Below are positions 38,979-48,498 of a stretch of 64,000 nt of DNA, one piece after another. Origin of the DNA: Hysterangium stoloniferum (Eukaryota > Basidiomycota > Agaricomycetes > Hysterangiales > Hysterangiaceae); contig WHVD01000059.1 in the NCBI GenBank assembly GCA_015178975.1, positions 124,001 to 188,000 of the forward strand, in the 5' to 3' direction. Numbering within the stretch: position 1 is the stretch's first letter; the number at the start of each line of letters is the position of its first letter. Position numbers and translations under genes: made by a program. The notes beneath the pieces are model-generated. The model searched no databases, was not told where the DNA came from, and saw only the letters and a program-made list of their open reading frames with translations.

Positions 38979-39769
38979 CTGGGCACTCATCTGCTTGGCT
39001 ATATGATTATTTATTATACATGGTTTTATTATTCTCTTCGCCACATTCATCAATATCTGATCCGGACAACCAGCGTCCTATGTTGACATACCCACCATGC
39101 AGTTTGTGAGACTGAATCATTTCATTAAATTTTCATTGATTAACTTAAGCCTGGAAATTCAAAACAGGACATATCTTTGTTTGTCTTTTTTCATTGCGTA
39201 GATGATTCTAGCGTTTTAATGGAGCTAAGGGGCTATGTAGGGTGTGTGTTGAATAGGTATGAATTCTTATCTGTTGCTGCGAGAAATAATGGGTGGACGA
39301 AAAGCTACCTGTTACATGAGAACTTCTGTAACTTTCGCCACCTAGTTTTGTCAAGAACCATAGACGTACACTAATTTCCTCATATACTTTAGTCCAGTAT
39401 TTCCGGTATGTAACAAGTTTTTGAACCACCCACAAGATTTATAGTGGCACCGCTGATTTCTTTTCTATCGATAGTCGGGGAGTAGTCGCAATATGATATC
39501 ATATTTGGCTGAGATTTACGAGCTGCTCCCTACTATGTAGTAGAGTTGATGCCTGGCTGGACAGAATGATAATTGGAAGGTAAATGGCTTTTGAGAGACC
39601 TTTATCGGGTTAATTAGCAAGATTTAGACCGTTGAGGACGATCAGTAAGTTGACTATTAAAATTGTCTCTGATTGCCTCCTAAAAGTGAAAATTCGACAG
39701 TGAAACAGCGAGCAGCGGCAAATAAACTGCAACTTAATAGCTGTCGTTTTACCTATTTAATTCATTTAA
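38979..39769. other. AT-rich intergenic region
   Basis: No supported gene or element. Two overlapping frames of about 70 codons (39177-39435) have no recognised domain. Confidence 0.4.
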
Positions 39770-40048
39770 TTGGCAACGATCAACTATACCGACCAGCTGG
39801 GGCTAATTGACCATTCTATCAAAATACTTGTTCTCCATGGCATTGACGACGAAATCGTCCCTTTCTCGCACGGCGAAGAGATCCTTAGATCCTGCCCACA
39901 CGCCTGTATGGTGACAATTGGCTCTGGAAGAGGCCAAGTCCCCAGCTATGCATTTGGCCATATTTGGTACGAATACTTTGCAGTCGATGTGTGGATAGGT
40001 GTGATCGAGTCGTTTGTGGATAATGAAGTGACGTCGGCCCGCCTGTAG
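39770..40048 (+). pseudogene. alpha/beta-hydrolase C-terminal fragment (inverted relative to its N-terminal part)
   Basis: The frame encodes the last third of an alpha/beta-hydrolase: IKILVLHGIDDEIVPFSHGE carries the acid residue of the triad, and YAFGHIWYEYF carries the catalytic histidine. No start, nucleophile elbow or oxyanion region precedes it on this strand. The missing first two thirds, including GFSMGG, lie on the minus strand from 46403 to 40252, facing this fragment. I infer one gene split by inversion of its 3' part; a second gene copy is the alternative. Confidence 0.6.
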
Positions 40049-40971
40049 ATGCGCAATCTGAGCACAATTGACATTGGACCTAGTGGACCAGAACAATCAT
40101 GACACTCCTGACATTTATTTGTTCATTTTGCATGTTGGAGGGGCCTGAAAGCATGGTCGAATTGGATTAAATGAAATTGCTTACTATGCTAATGCCCACA
40201 CAAATATTCACCACCTTTCCACACCAGAGGAAATTAAACATTATTCCAATTTCATCGGCGTCTTTGGAGTGCCCTATTATATTGGGAATATACCGTGGCT
40301 GTACCCTTTGACCCATCCTTGAATGCCGATTGTCTTTCTTTATTCTCGGGCTTGGCAACCCATCTAGCACCTAAGGATGCATCCAACATTGGACGTGCCA
40401 TCGCTTTTCTTTGTTCAACCGAAAGTCCCTGGCCATGAACTCCAGCTTCGAATTTAACTATCGGTGGTTGAGATGGATTTTTTATTGGAGAACATAATGT
40501 TCCAGTCAGGAGGACATGGTGGACACGGAAAGGAAGAGGGGTTGGATCCTCTGCATGGAAGGGAAGGAGAAGCAGCTGCTGAGCTACTACACCTGACAAT
40601 GGATCAGGTAAAATATGTCTATTTAGAAGGCAATATAAACAATTACCACCCATTGAGAAGCCGATAATGTCAACCTCCTTCCAACCAAGGTACGTGAGGA
40701 GTGCCAGTAGGTCTCGTGCCATAAGTTCAAGTGTTATTTTGTCGTTCTTTTCTGGGGTAGAATACGTAGATAAACCTATGCCCCTATGACGTTTCTAGTC
40801 TCATTATACAACCTGAATGTGGTATACAGCTATACCTATGATCGAATATGAGAACTGGTTCGAGCAGTTTACGACAATGCGCATACATGTGGTTCTAAAG
40901 TATCATGCTTACCCGCCCTTTTCAAAGTGAGGCCTGGAATCAAACGATCCCAATCTATCTTCACGCTGCTT

Positions 40972-40976
40972 ACACC
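40972..40976. repeat. target-site duplication (left copy, ACACC)
   Basis: ACACC directly abuts the left LTR and is repeated at 46279-46283 directly after the right LTR, the 5-bp duplication expected for a Ty1/copia integrase. It lies inside a Gly-Val codon pair of the hydrolase exon. Confidence 0.95.
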
Positions 40977-41304
40977 TGTTAGAAAAGTAACCCTAATAAC
41001 AATATAACTCAGTCTCGTGTATCATACAACGGACTTATATTTTATGTACCTAATAACAATATAACTAATAAACAATTATTAGTTACAATGTGCGTGAAAT
41101 ATAACGATCTTTACTCACCTCAGTCTCGTGTATCATACAACGGACTGAGGTGATACCATTTTCATTCTCTAGCTTATATGTATTGTCGCATATATTATCA
41201 GGTACCAATATAGGTATGTTGGTGATACCGGTTACCCCTGTCCGACGATTAAGTCTTGGGTCGGTCGATTTATGCCGGGTGGATTTCGATGGTGTTATTC
41301 AACA
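40977..41304 (-). repeat. 3' LTR of the copia element
   Basis: This LTR is identical to the one at 45951-46278 except at one position. It contains internal duplications: an 18-bp motif CCTAATAACAATATAACT at 40992-41009 and 41049-41066, and a 26-bp motif at 41010-41035 and 41121-41146. The second 26-bp copy sits between arms CCTCAGTC and GACTGAGG, forming a hairpin. The stop codon of gag-pol falls within its first six transcribed bases. Confidence 0.96.
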
Positions 41305-44300
41305 CTCCTCCTCACCGTTGAAACTCCTCCTCGCATGGAAGTCCGATTGAAGACCCAAGAAGCCGCGAAGGGTAATAAATTGAGTAGGTTCCAGGGCTTT
41401 CGTAAAAATATCGGCCAGGTTGTTTTTGGTATTGATATAGCGGAGTACGAAGTCGCCAATGTGGACTTTTTCACGAAGGAAGTGATATTTGATATCAATA
41501 TGTTTAACCCTGGGGTGGAGGAGGGGATCTTCGGAGAGGGCGGTGGCAGCATTGTTATCGCAGAGAATAGTCGTGGGAGAGGTTGGAGGCATGTGAATGC
41601 CGGTTAGAAGGCTACGAAGCCAGACGCCCTCCTTGACAGATTCGAAAGCCGCAATGTACTCTGCTTCACAGGAGGATGTAGCGACTGTTTTTTGTTTCTT
41701 TGATGTCCAAGAAATGATGCCAGACCCCATAGTGAATGCATAGCCCCCAATGCTACGACGTGTGTCTAAACAATTGGCCCAATTAGAATCAGTGTAGCCA
41801 GTTAGTGTGAGGTCATTGGTACCCCCAAGGCAGAGTTTAAGAAGTCGTGTGCCTTTTAAGTATCTCACGACGCGGATGGCTGCAGTCCAGTGGGGGGCGG
41901 AGTAACTGTCGAGATATTGGGATAGTTGTTGTACTGCGAATGATATGTCCGGACGGGTGGATATGGCAAGGTAAAGTAGACAGCCAACCAGGGATCGATA
42001 AGGTAGTGCGAGCAGGGCAGCAACATTGGTTGGAGAGAGAGAGGATCGATCGGTGGGACGAAGTTTAAGGTTGTGATCCATAGGGGTAGAGACGATGGAA
42101 GCATTGATTTGGCCAAATTGACGAACAATCTTGTCAATGAGTGCGGATTGTGAGAGGGAAACGAGGCGATTGGGCCTGTCCCATTCAATACCAATGCCAA
42201 CAACGAAACGGGCGCACCCCAAGTCTGAAATGGTCCAGATGCGACACATTTCATTTTTGAAGGATTCATTTTCCGCAGCGGTGCTTGCGATAGATAGGAA
42301 GTCATCGACGTGGATAGCTATGATGATAATACCTGTGGTTGTATGACGGTAATAGATACAAGGCTCACAAGCAAGGCGAGTAAAACCCCAGAGTAGCATT
42401 TGTTCGTTCATCGTTTTGTTCCAGATTCGGTCACTCTGTTTCATACCATAGAGTCCTCGTAAGAGCATCCAAACATAGTCTTCTTGTCCTGGTTCGATGA
42501 AGCCCTCAGGTTGCTCCATGTATTGAATTTCATCATCTGGGAGTAGACCATACAGAAACACAGTTTTTACATCGATTTGCTGAGCATCCCATCCAAGAGT
42601 GGCAGCAATGTGGAGGAGGATGCGCCAGGACTCCATGCGCGCAGTAGGTGAGGTAGTTTGATGGTAATCCTTCCCATAGATTTGTTCAAAACCTTTAAAC
42701 ACAAGTCTGACCTTCCAACGGACAGCCTTACCACCCTCATCTCGTTTAATCCGGAACACAGGACGGCCCTTGCGAATCTTGCATCCCCGGGGAACGTCTG
42801 ACCGATGGATGAGTTTGTATACCCCCATAGTTTTCAAGGAGTCGAGTTCATCTTGAAAGCCGGCCCTCCAACGCTCTGCATCTCCAGATTTCAGTGCCTC
42901 CTGCCAAGTTCTTGGCTCATCATTGCATGTGAGAGGATCAATCCCTACGTTGTCTGAAATGGCGGCTAACACAGCATCCATGCTGGGGAGCTCTTGATTG
43001 AAGGACAGGGACAAAAGTGCATGTTGGATCTGTTCCAGATCGGGGGTGGTGTTTTCCTCAGGTATGCGATCACATTGTGTATTGTCAATGGTACATGACT
43101 GCTCAATCTTTTGGAGGCGAAGACGTTCAGCACTATCCTTCGAAGCTTGTACAGACCTTTGTAATCGGTCCGTCCCAGGTGGAATACCAGCCGTAGTACG
43201 AGAAGAGCGGCGAAGTGGGGGTGTATCTGGAGCAGGAGGGTCTAATGGTATTTCTGGTAGGACAGGTAGAGGCGTTGGGGTGTCTGACATGGAGATTGGA
43301 ATCCCTATAGGGGGGTTAGGGACATTGGAGGATGGGCTTGACCTGGTGTGCCCATCATGACTCTCTAGAAACCGGACATGGTAAGAGCTGTAAATTTGGC
43401 GGGCTATGGAGTCATAGCATCGATAGGATTTAGATTTAGAATCATATCCAATTAGTATACATTCTATAGAGCGCTCAAATATTTTGGGGTTAGATTTATT
43501 TTGAATGAGAACAAATGCACGGCATCCAATCTCACGCAGATAGGAGTAGTCGGGAGTCCGTCCATACCAGAGTTCCCAGGGCGTTTTGCCTTGGGTAGCA
43601 GCGGTAGTAGTTTTTACATGAAGATGGGTGGCTGTAAGATAAAACTCGTCCCATAAATAAGTGGGTAAACTGGCGTAAATGCGCATTGATCTAGCCTTTC
43701 CCATAAGTGTTCTATGCATTCGCTCGACACGTCCGATGTGGGCTGATGTGTAGGGTGCCGTGAATTGATGATCTGTGCCCCGTGCCTCCAACCAATTAGC
43801 CATTTCATGGCTCTTGAGTTCTCCATTGTCAGTACGATATAGGCCGACTTTAAGGTTAGTCTCGATTTCTCTAGCTCGCTCCCAGGTTTGAAGAGAAGGG
43901 AAGGCGTCGCTTTTTGCTTTCAGTGGTATAGTCCAGACAAAGTTTGTAAAATCGTCTACTATATTCATGATGTAGTTATTCCCAGTTCGTGATGTTACTG
44001 CTTGTGGTCCAGACAAATCAACCCAGACTTTTTCGAGCTTCCTAGTCGCCTTATGCCCTATCCCTTCCTCACGCATCTTTGGAATAGGAGATTTCGTCTG
44101 CTTTCCAAAGATGCATGAGTCACACTTTGAGGGGACTGTAGTTGAGGATGGTCGCGCACCTTGAATGAGGCCACTATTGATCATATCATTGATTGACTTG
44201 TAATTGGCATGTCCAAGGCGGCGGTGCCAAGTTTCGAGTGTAGGTGTCCTTTGTGCAATGAGGGCGTGTTCCACTTGGGTAGAATGCAAGTTTAAGGAGT

Positions 44301-45852
44301 ACAGGTTTTTTTGTTTGAGTAGGGAGCCGCGAGCAATAGTAGAATTCGAGGATTTTGCGCTGAGCCAACAGCAATGATTATCGAAGTGTGCAATGAGGTT
44401 AGAGTCCCGGGTAAGGCATTGAACTGATACTAGTCGGACGATAGCATCAGGGATGTAGAGAACATTTTTTAGAGTGATATGAGCACCCCGTCCTATTCGT
44501 ATTTTGATGTCTCCAACACCAATGGCCAAAATGGAAGAACCTCCTAATCCTTTTACAGGGCGGGGTGTGATGGCATTTAAGGTAAGGAAGTCGGTTTGTT
44601 CTGGTGATATATGAACAGTTGCGCCACTGTCTAGCCAAAAGGGGTGTGTGTCCGTAGATAGGGTAGTTCGCTTCGTTTGTGATAATGGTTGTATGTTGGT
44701 TGCACTTAGGGCTGTAGGGTGTGATTGGGTATGCGTGTTCCAATTAACATTCGTGGTTAACTCCTCCTCAAGCACAACCCAGCCATTATACTCCAGGCTG
44801 TCAAGTTCCATTGGGAAAGAACCAGGATTCTGTGGTGGAGGAACGATGCCTGCAAAATTAGTGGGAGCAGGGGTAGCGATGGACAAGTCAGAGGGGTCCA
44901 TCTGTGCGAAGTACATCTGGCCATCAGATCCCTGCATCCGGACAGATATTTTCGGTTTAGGGATGGGACCGGAGGGGTTGGAAGGGGAGGTGGATGGTTT
45001 GGGGTATTTAATGTCGCGGTCACGCTGACGAGCCAGTTTGGATTCCTCAATGGTCTTCCCGGCCATGCCACCACCAGTGGAAATGCAATATTCCGCAGTA
45101 TGGCGACGCCGCTTGCAGTTGGAACAGATCGGAGAAGTGTCAGGTTTAGGGAGGGCGGCAAGGGCAATGGAGGTAGTACCAGTGGTGCGTTTGGTATTGT
45201 CAGAGGTCATCAGAGCCTGTTCACTATCCAGGTAAGAACGGAGCTGGGTGGAAGTAAAAGGTTGAGACGTCGTGGATTGAGAGATGTCCCGGGTGACTAG
45301 GGAGCGCAAGTGTAGGAAGTCAGTGCCGAAGGCATTCAGGAGGGCAATACACTTGAAGAGGTCCCGGGATATGTCTCCCATATCATAGGCACGGTCCACG
45401 GCAGCGCAAATAGTTTCGGCGGTAGTGGGCAATGGGGTGCCACGGGAGAACTGGGTAAGTAGAGCAGTTTGGAGCAGCTGGACCTGGCGGATGGGACCCT
45501 CACTTTTGTGACGGGAGAGTAGGGTGTCCCAGCAGGCCTTGGCCCCAAGTTTGAGGTCAATATATTCCCATTCAGTGGGTTCGATGGTCGATGCAATGAG
45601 GGCAGCTGCAAGGGAATTGTTGCTCTCCCAGTTTGCGCGGGCACGAGGGTGTTCAGGCCCGGGCTGCACAATAGTTCCCTTGGCATAACCGTGAAAACCA
45701 GTCAATGTCATAAACAAGGTGGCGGCCCGAAGCCATGTCTGATAGTTAGATTGTAATTTGTCTAATTTGGGACCAGAGTAAGTGACATTGGTACGGAGAG
45801 TGATGATGGAGGGGGCAATGTCATCTGCAGAAGCTGTTGCAGAGGTAGTCAT
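41299..45852 (-). CDS. copia Gag-Pol polyprotein
   Basis: Single uninterrupted 1517-codon frame. In order it shows: an N-terminal gag region; zinc knuckle CSNCKRRRHTAEYC (CX2CX4HX4C); aspartic protease WLDSGATVHIS; GAG-pre-integrase WHRRLGHANYKSI with CDSCIFGK; integrase core VWVDLSGP, YRTDNGELKS and GRVERMHRTLMGKA; reverse transcriptase QIDVKTVFLYGLL, GLYGMKQSDRIWN and IHVDDFLS; RNase H TSSCEAEYIAAFES and KYHFLREKV. Translation presumably starts at ATG 45852-45850, about 100 bp inside the 5' LTR boundary. Two positions depart from the usual copia consensus (Val in DVKTVFLYG, Asp in KQSDRIWN), so activity is not certain despite the intact frame. Gag and Pol are not separated by a stop or shift. 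Confidence 0.97.
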   Translation of the reverse strand: MTTSATASADDIAPSIITLRTNVTYSGPKLDKLQSNYQTWLRAATLFMTLTGFHGYAKGTIVQPGPEHPRARANWESNNSLAAALIASTIEPTEWEYIDLKLGAKACWDTLLSRHKSEGPIRQVQLLQTALLTQFSRGTPLPTTAETICAAVDRAYDMGDISRDLFKCIALLNAFGTDFLHLRSLVTRDISQSTTSQPFTSTQLRSYLDSEQALMTSDNTKRTTGTTSIALAALPKPDTSPICSNCKRRRHTAEYCISTGGGMAGKTIEESKLARQRDRDIKYPKPSTSPSNPSGPIPKPKISVRMQGSDGQMYFAQMDPSDLSIATPAPTNFAGIVPPPQNPGSFPMELDSLEYNGWVVLEEELTTNVNWNTHTQSHPTALSATNIQPLSQTKRTTLSTDTHPFWLDSGATVHISPEQTDFLTLNAITPRPVKGLGGSSILAIGVGDIKIRIGRGAHITLKNVLYIPDAIVRLVSVQCLTRDSNLIAHFDNHCCWLSAKSSNSTIARGSLLKQKNLYSLNLHSTQVEHALIAQRTPTLETWHRRLGHANYKSINDMINSGLIQGARPSSTTVPSKCDSCIFGKQTKSPIPKMREEGIGHKATRKLEKVWVDLSGPQAVTSRTGNNYIMNIVDDFTNFVWTIPLKAKSDAFPSLQTWERAREIETNLKVGLYRTDNGELKSHEMANWLEARGTDHQFTAPYTSAHIGRVERMHRTLMGKARSMRIYASLPTYLWDEFYLTATHLHVKTTTAATQGKTPWELWYGRTPDYSYLREIGCRAFVLIQNKSNPKIFERSIECILIGYDSKSKSYRCYDSIARQIYSSYHVRFLESHDGHTRSSPSSNVPNPPIGIPISMSDTPTPLPVLPEIPLDPPAPDTPPLRRSSRTTAGIPPGTDRLQRSVQASKDSAERLRLQKIEQSCTIDNTQCDRIPEENTTPDLEQIQHALLSLSFNQELPSMDAVLAAISDNVGIDPLTCNDEPRTWQEALKSGDAERWRAGFQDELDSLKTMGVYKLIHRSDVPRGCKIRKGRPVFRIKRDEGGKAVRWKVRLVFKGFEQIYGKDYHQTTSPTARMESWRILLHIAATLGWDAQQIDVKTVFLYGLLPDDEIQYMEQPEGFIEPGQEDYVWMLLRGLYGMKQSDRIWNKTMNEQMLLWGFTRLACEPCIYYRHTTTGIIIIAIHVDDFLSIASTAAENESFKNEMCRIWTISDLGCARFVVGIGIEWDRPNRLVSLSQSALIDKIVRQFGQINASIVSTPMDHNLKLRPTDRSSLSPTNVAALLALPYRSLVGCLLYLAISTRPDISFAVQQLSQYLDSYSAPHWTAAIRVVRYLKGTRLLKLCLGGTNDLTLTGYTDSNWANCLDTRRSIGGYAFTMGSGIISWTSKKQKTVATSSCEAEYIAAFESVKEGVWLRSLLTGIHMPPTSPTTILCDNNAATALSEDPLLHPRVKHIDIKYHFLREKVHIGDFVLRYINTKNNLADIFTKALEPTQFITLRGFLGLQSDFHARRSFNGEEEC

Positions 45853-45950
45853 TGCAAAAATAAATTTGGGGAATATGGGTTAATATCCAACTCGTCGTTA
45901 TTGCTGAATTGTTGAATATGTTTCAGATGGACGAAATAAGGCCCATAACC

Positions 45951-46278
45951 TGTTAGAAAAGTAACCCTAATAACAATATAACTCAGTCTCGTGTATCATA
46001 CAACGGACTTATATTTTATGTACCTAATAACAATATAACTAATAAACAATTATTAGTTACAATGTGCGTGAAATATAACGATCTTTACTCACCTCAGTCT
46101 CATGTATCATACAACGGACTGAGGTGATACCATTTTCATTCTCTAGCTTATATGTATTGTCGCATATATTATCAGGTACCAATATAGGTATGTTGGTGAT
46201 ACCGGTTACCCCTGTCCGACGATTAAGTCTTGGGTCGGTCGATTTATGCCGGGTGGATTTCGATGGTGTTATTCAACA
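45951..46278 (-). repeat. 5' LTR of the copia element
   Basis: 328 bp, TG...CA, drives minus-strand transcription of gag-pol. It differs from the other LTR only at 46102 (A instead of G, a CpG-to-CpA change on this strand). It carries the same internal duplications and hairpin. Confidence 0.96.
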
Positions 46279-46283
46279 ACACC
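46279..46283. repeat. target-site duplication (right copy, ACACC)
   Basis: Matches 40972-40976 exactly and borders the right LTR; the hydrolase reading frame continues directly from it. Confidence 0.95.
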
Positions 46284-46403
46284 ACCAATTAAGACGACGG
46301 GCTGTTTGCCATTGCCCAAATGGTCCGACCTGTGAATTTCATAGGCGAGTTTCCCGCCGTCAGGCAGTGTAACATAAGAAGTGTCTGATAGGTACAAATA
46401 CAT

Positions 46404-47506
46404 GGCATGTGGCAGTCAAACACCAACAGCTTTAGTTACAAGTTGCAGTAGCCTCAAAGCCTGAGTGTGTGATTATCCGATTCACATGCTGATATTAATG
46501 GAGCCGAATTCCCGGAACGAACAAAGAAAATCCAGGTACAGTCTGACTATAGCTATCTTTAATAACAAATGTAACAGCACGAATAACTTCATATATATGG
46601 CCACCTCTGATGGTCATTTTTCACAATAATCAAAATCATGTATGTAGATTGTTACACATGTATTTCGCAAAATTCAAAGAACTTCAGAGTATGTATATAA
46701 ATACTGTAAAACCATATGCATATCACATATCTAGTGTGTTCTGGTATTAATTCATTGAATCATGTGTCAAAGCGCTCTTAAGAGTTTTACATAGATAAAT
46801 TGGACCAAAGAGTGATTGCTAGGCTACTGTCAGTCTTCTGAAGCATTCTCGAGTCTTCCAGTAAATACTCTAAGTCTCTATATATTCCAACATTGTATGT
46901 CAGATTGAACCACAATTTAAACATATCTTAAGCCAAAAAATTATCTAAACAAATATACGAGTATATTTCACTACCACATCATCAGCCGGGTTCGTAGAGA
47001 GTACGCAGCTATAACATATAAAATTCCTCGCTTTTGTTAAAATAAAATCGGATACTGTTCCTAGACCCTATTACTTTCCGTTTGATAGAGTAGGTGACGG
47101 TTGACGCTTTACAAAGGGATGAGGACTATAGTACATGTCTCATCCTTATATACCTAGTAGCCACTTATTAATATCCCCACATGGTTTGAGCTCCCTGCAG
47201 CTCGCATACCGAATTCCCAAAATTCAACATCTTCGACCCTACCTTTAATGGTTCCAAGAAAGAGCAGTGGTAATTAGAGGCGACTCCAATCGGTCTGTCT
47301 TTATGCTGGGGCCATTTACTCAATGATTTTATTCTTCTGTGAATTTCTGAACATTTGCAGATATATGTGTGTTATTCAATTATACTTCTTGAAGCGACTA
47401 GTTTGCTCATGGGGGAGTCCGCAAGAGGTCATACGCAAACAATATTGTAAATCAATTAAACATATTAGATAGATGTCAAATTAGATAGTGAAAAGTTAAG
47501 TCATAT
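46404..47506. other. AT-rich intergenic region
   Basis: Upstream flank of the hydrolase and downstream flank of the GH12 gene. I see no gene, no repeat termini and no RNA. Confidence 0.5.
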
Positions 47507-48498
47507 CTAATGAATTGAAAGGCTGTACGCGCTAGTAGTGAATGTAGCACTTCCGCTTGTAGGCTCTAGGCCACCCTGTGCAGTGATAAGATACTGGGAA
47601 GAAGCGACACCCTGATGTTGGATCAAATACTGTAAATTTGATTGTTGATTAAATTTTCATTAGATAATTTTCACATCACAAAAGGGTCAAGACTTACTGT
47701 GATGAACGGGAAGATATCCGCTTTGAACTTGGTGATAGGATTAGGGGTATGAAGGAATGAGAAAACTTTATTGTAGCCATTTGTACCGATGTACAAGTTC
47801 CAGGAGTATCCTCCGAGACTTATGCCAGTTGTAATGGGCTTTGCAGTGCCCGTTGAGTCATATTCATATGCTATGGGTCCAGTTTTGAAGTTTCCCATCC
47901 AAATCATGATTTCGTTGACGTTTGACCCTCCAGGAGTATTGGAGGTGAACAGGTCAAACGCTACATCTGCCGAGGTTCCGGTGGTGGGAGACAACGACCA
48001 ATTCCAGACAGCCTGTTATATGGGGAACTAAGCGGGACAATTTCTTTCTGAGAATATTACGAACCGGCATAGAGTTGATTTCATCAAGTCGCCTGTTAAT
48101 ACCAGCGTTTAATTGTATATTTGTAAAGCTCTTTACTCCATTTCCACCAGCCCAGTAATAGCTCGTCTGGTCCCAACAGACGGTGTAAGTAGATATTTGA
48201 AAACAAGGGCAACAATATTTCACCTTCCATGCAATGGAGTTAGTGTTAGTGCTTGTGAGCTGAGCGCATTGCCAACTATCAGAGGTCCCTCCATAGACAC
48301 CCCACTGATTAAGGAGTAAGGTATAGCTTCCTATCGTGATCTTGTCCCATAAACCGCAATGCTGGAATAAAATGCGTTCAAATGTATGAGAATTCGTGAA
48401 TTAATACCCAAGATGTGTCAACATACTTTTTCAAGGTCAGCGGGGGAAGCAGCCACAAGCAGAAGAGGAACGAGGACGAGGAAAGCGAGGAACTGCAT
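47507..48498 (-). CDS. secreted glycoside hydrolase family 12 endoglucanase/xyloglucanase
   Basis: Cleaves beta-1,4-glucan (cellulose or xyloglucan) outside the cell. Exons 48498-48427, 48361-48224, 48166-48065, 48012-47698 and 47629-47507 sum to 750 nt, 249 aa, the usual GH12 size. The N-terminus is a signal peptide (MQFLAFLVLVPLLLVAAS). The first beta-strands read WDKITIGSYTLLLNQWG. Family motifs follow: YYWAGGNGVKSFTNIQL, WNWSLSP, ADVAFDLFTS, the nucleophile segment NEIMIWMGNF (Glu about 138) and, near the C-terminus, the acid/base segment QGGLEPTSG (Glu about 231), with the end SATFTTSAYSLSI. Both catalytic glutamates are present and no cellulose-binding module is attached. The gene is intact between transposon-damaged neighbours. 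Confidence 0.94.

Larger units (their letters stand above)
40977..46278 (-). mobile_element. full-length Ty1/copia LTR retrotransposon
   Basis: The element is 5302 bp, flanked by ACACC duplications. It has 328-bp LTRs beginning TG and ending CA, one gag-pol frame on the minus strand, a purine-rich tract (GGTGAGGAGGAG, 41305-41316) directly before the 3' LTR, and a putative primer-binding site reading GGTTATGGGCC directly after the 5' LTR. The two LTRs differ at a single site (G at 41128, A at 46102), which implies a very recent insertion. Order PR-IN-RT-RH places it in Pseudoviridae/copia. Confidence 0.97.
40252..46403 (-). pseudogene. alpha/beta-hydrolase 5' part, disrupted by a copia insertion
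   Basis: Exon 1 starts at ATG 46403-46401 and reads VTLPDGGKLAYEIHRS ... QPVVLIGG up to 46279. There the copia element interrupts it. The frame resumes exactly at 40971 (SSVKIDWDRLIPGL) once one copy of the 5-bp duplication is removed. The remaining exons are 40971-40913 (end of exon 1), 40854-40836 (19 nt, LIFDH), 40783-40647 and 40592-40252, with introns of 52-58 nt. They include FDHRGIGLSTYSTPEKND and the nucleophile elbow GFSMGGVVAQ. The spliced N-terminal part is 226 codons and stops at 40252, before the acid and His motifs. With both a 5.3-kb insertion and a lost 3' end it cannot make an active enzyme. Confidence 0.75.
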
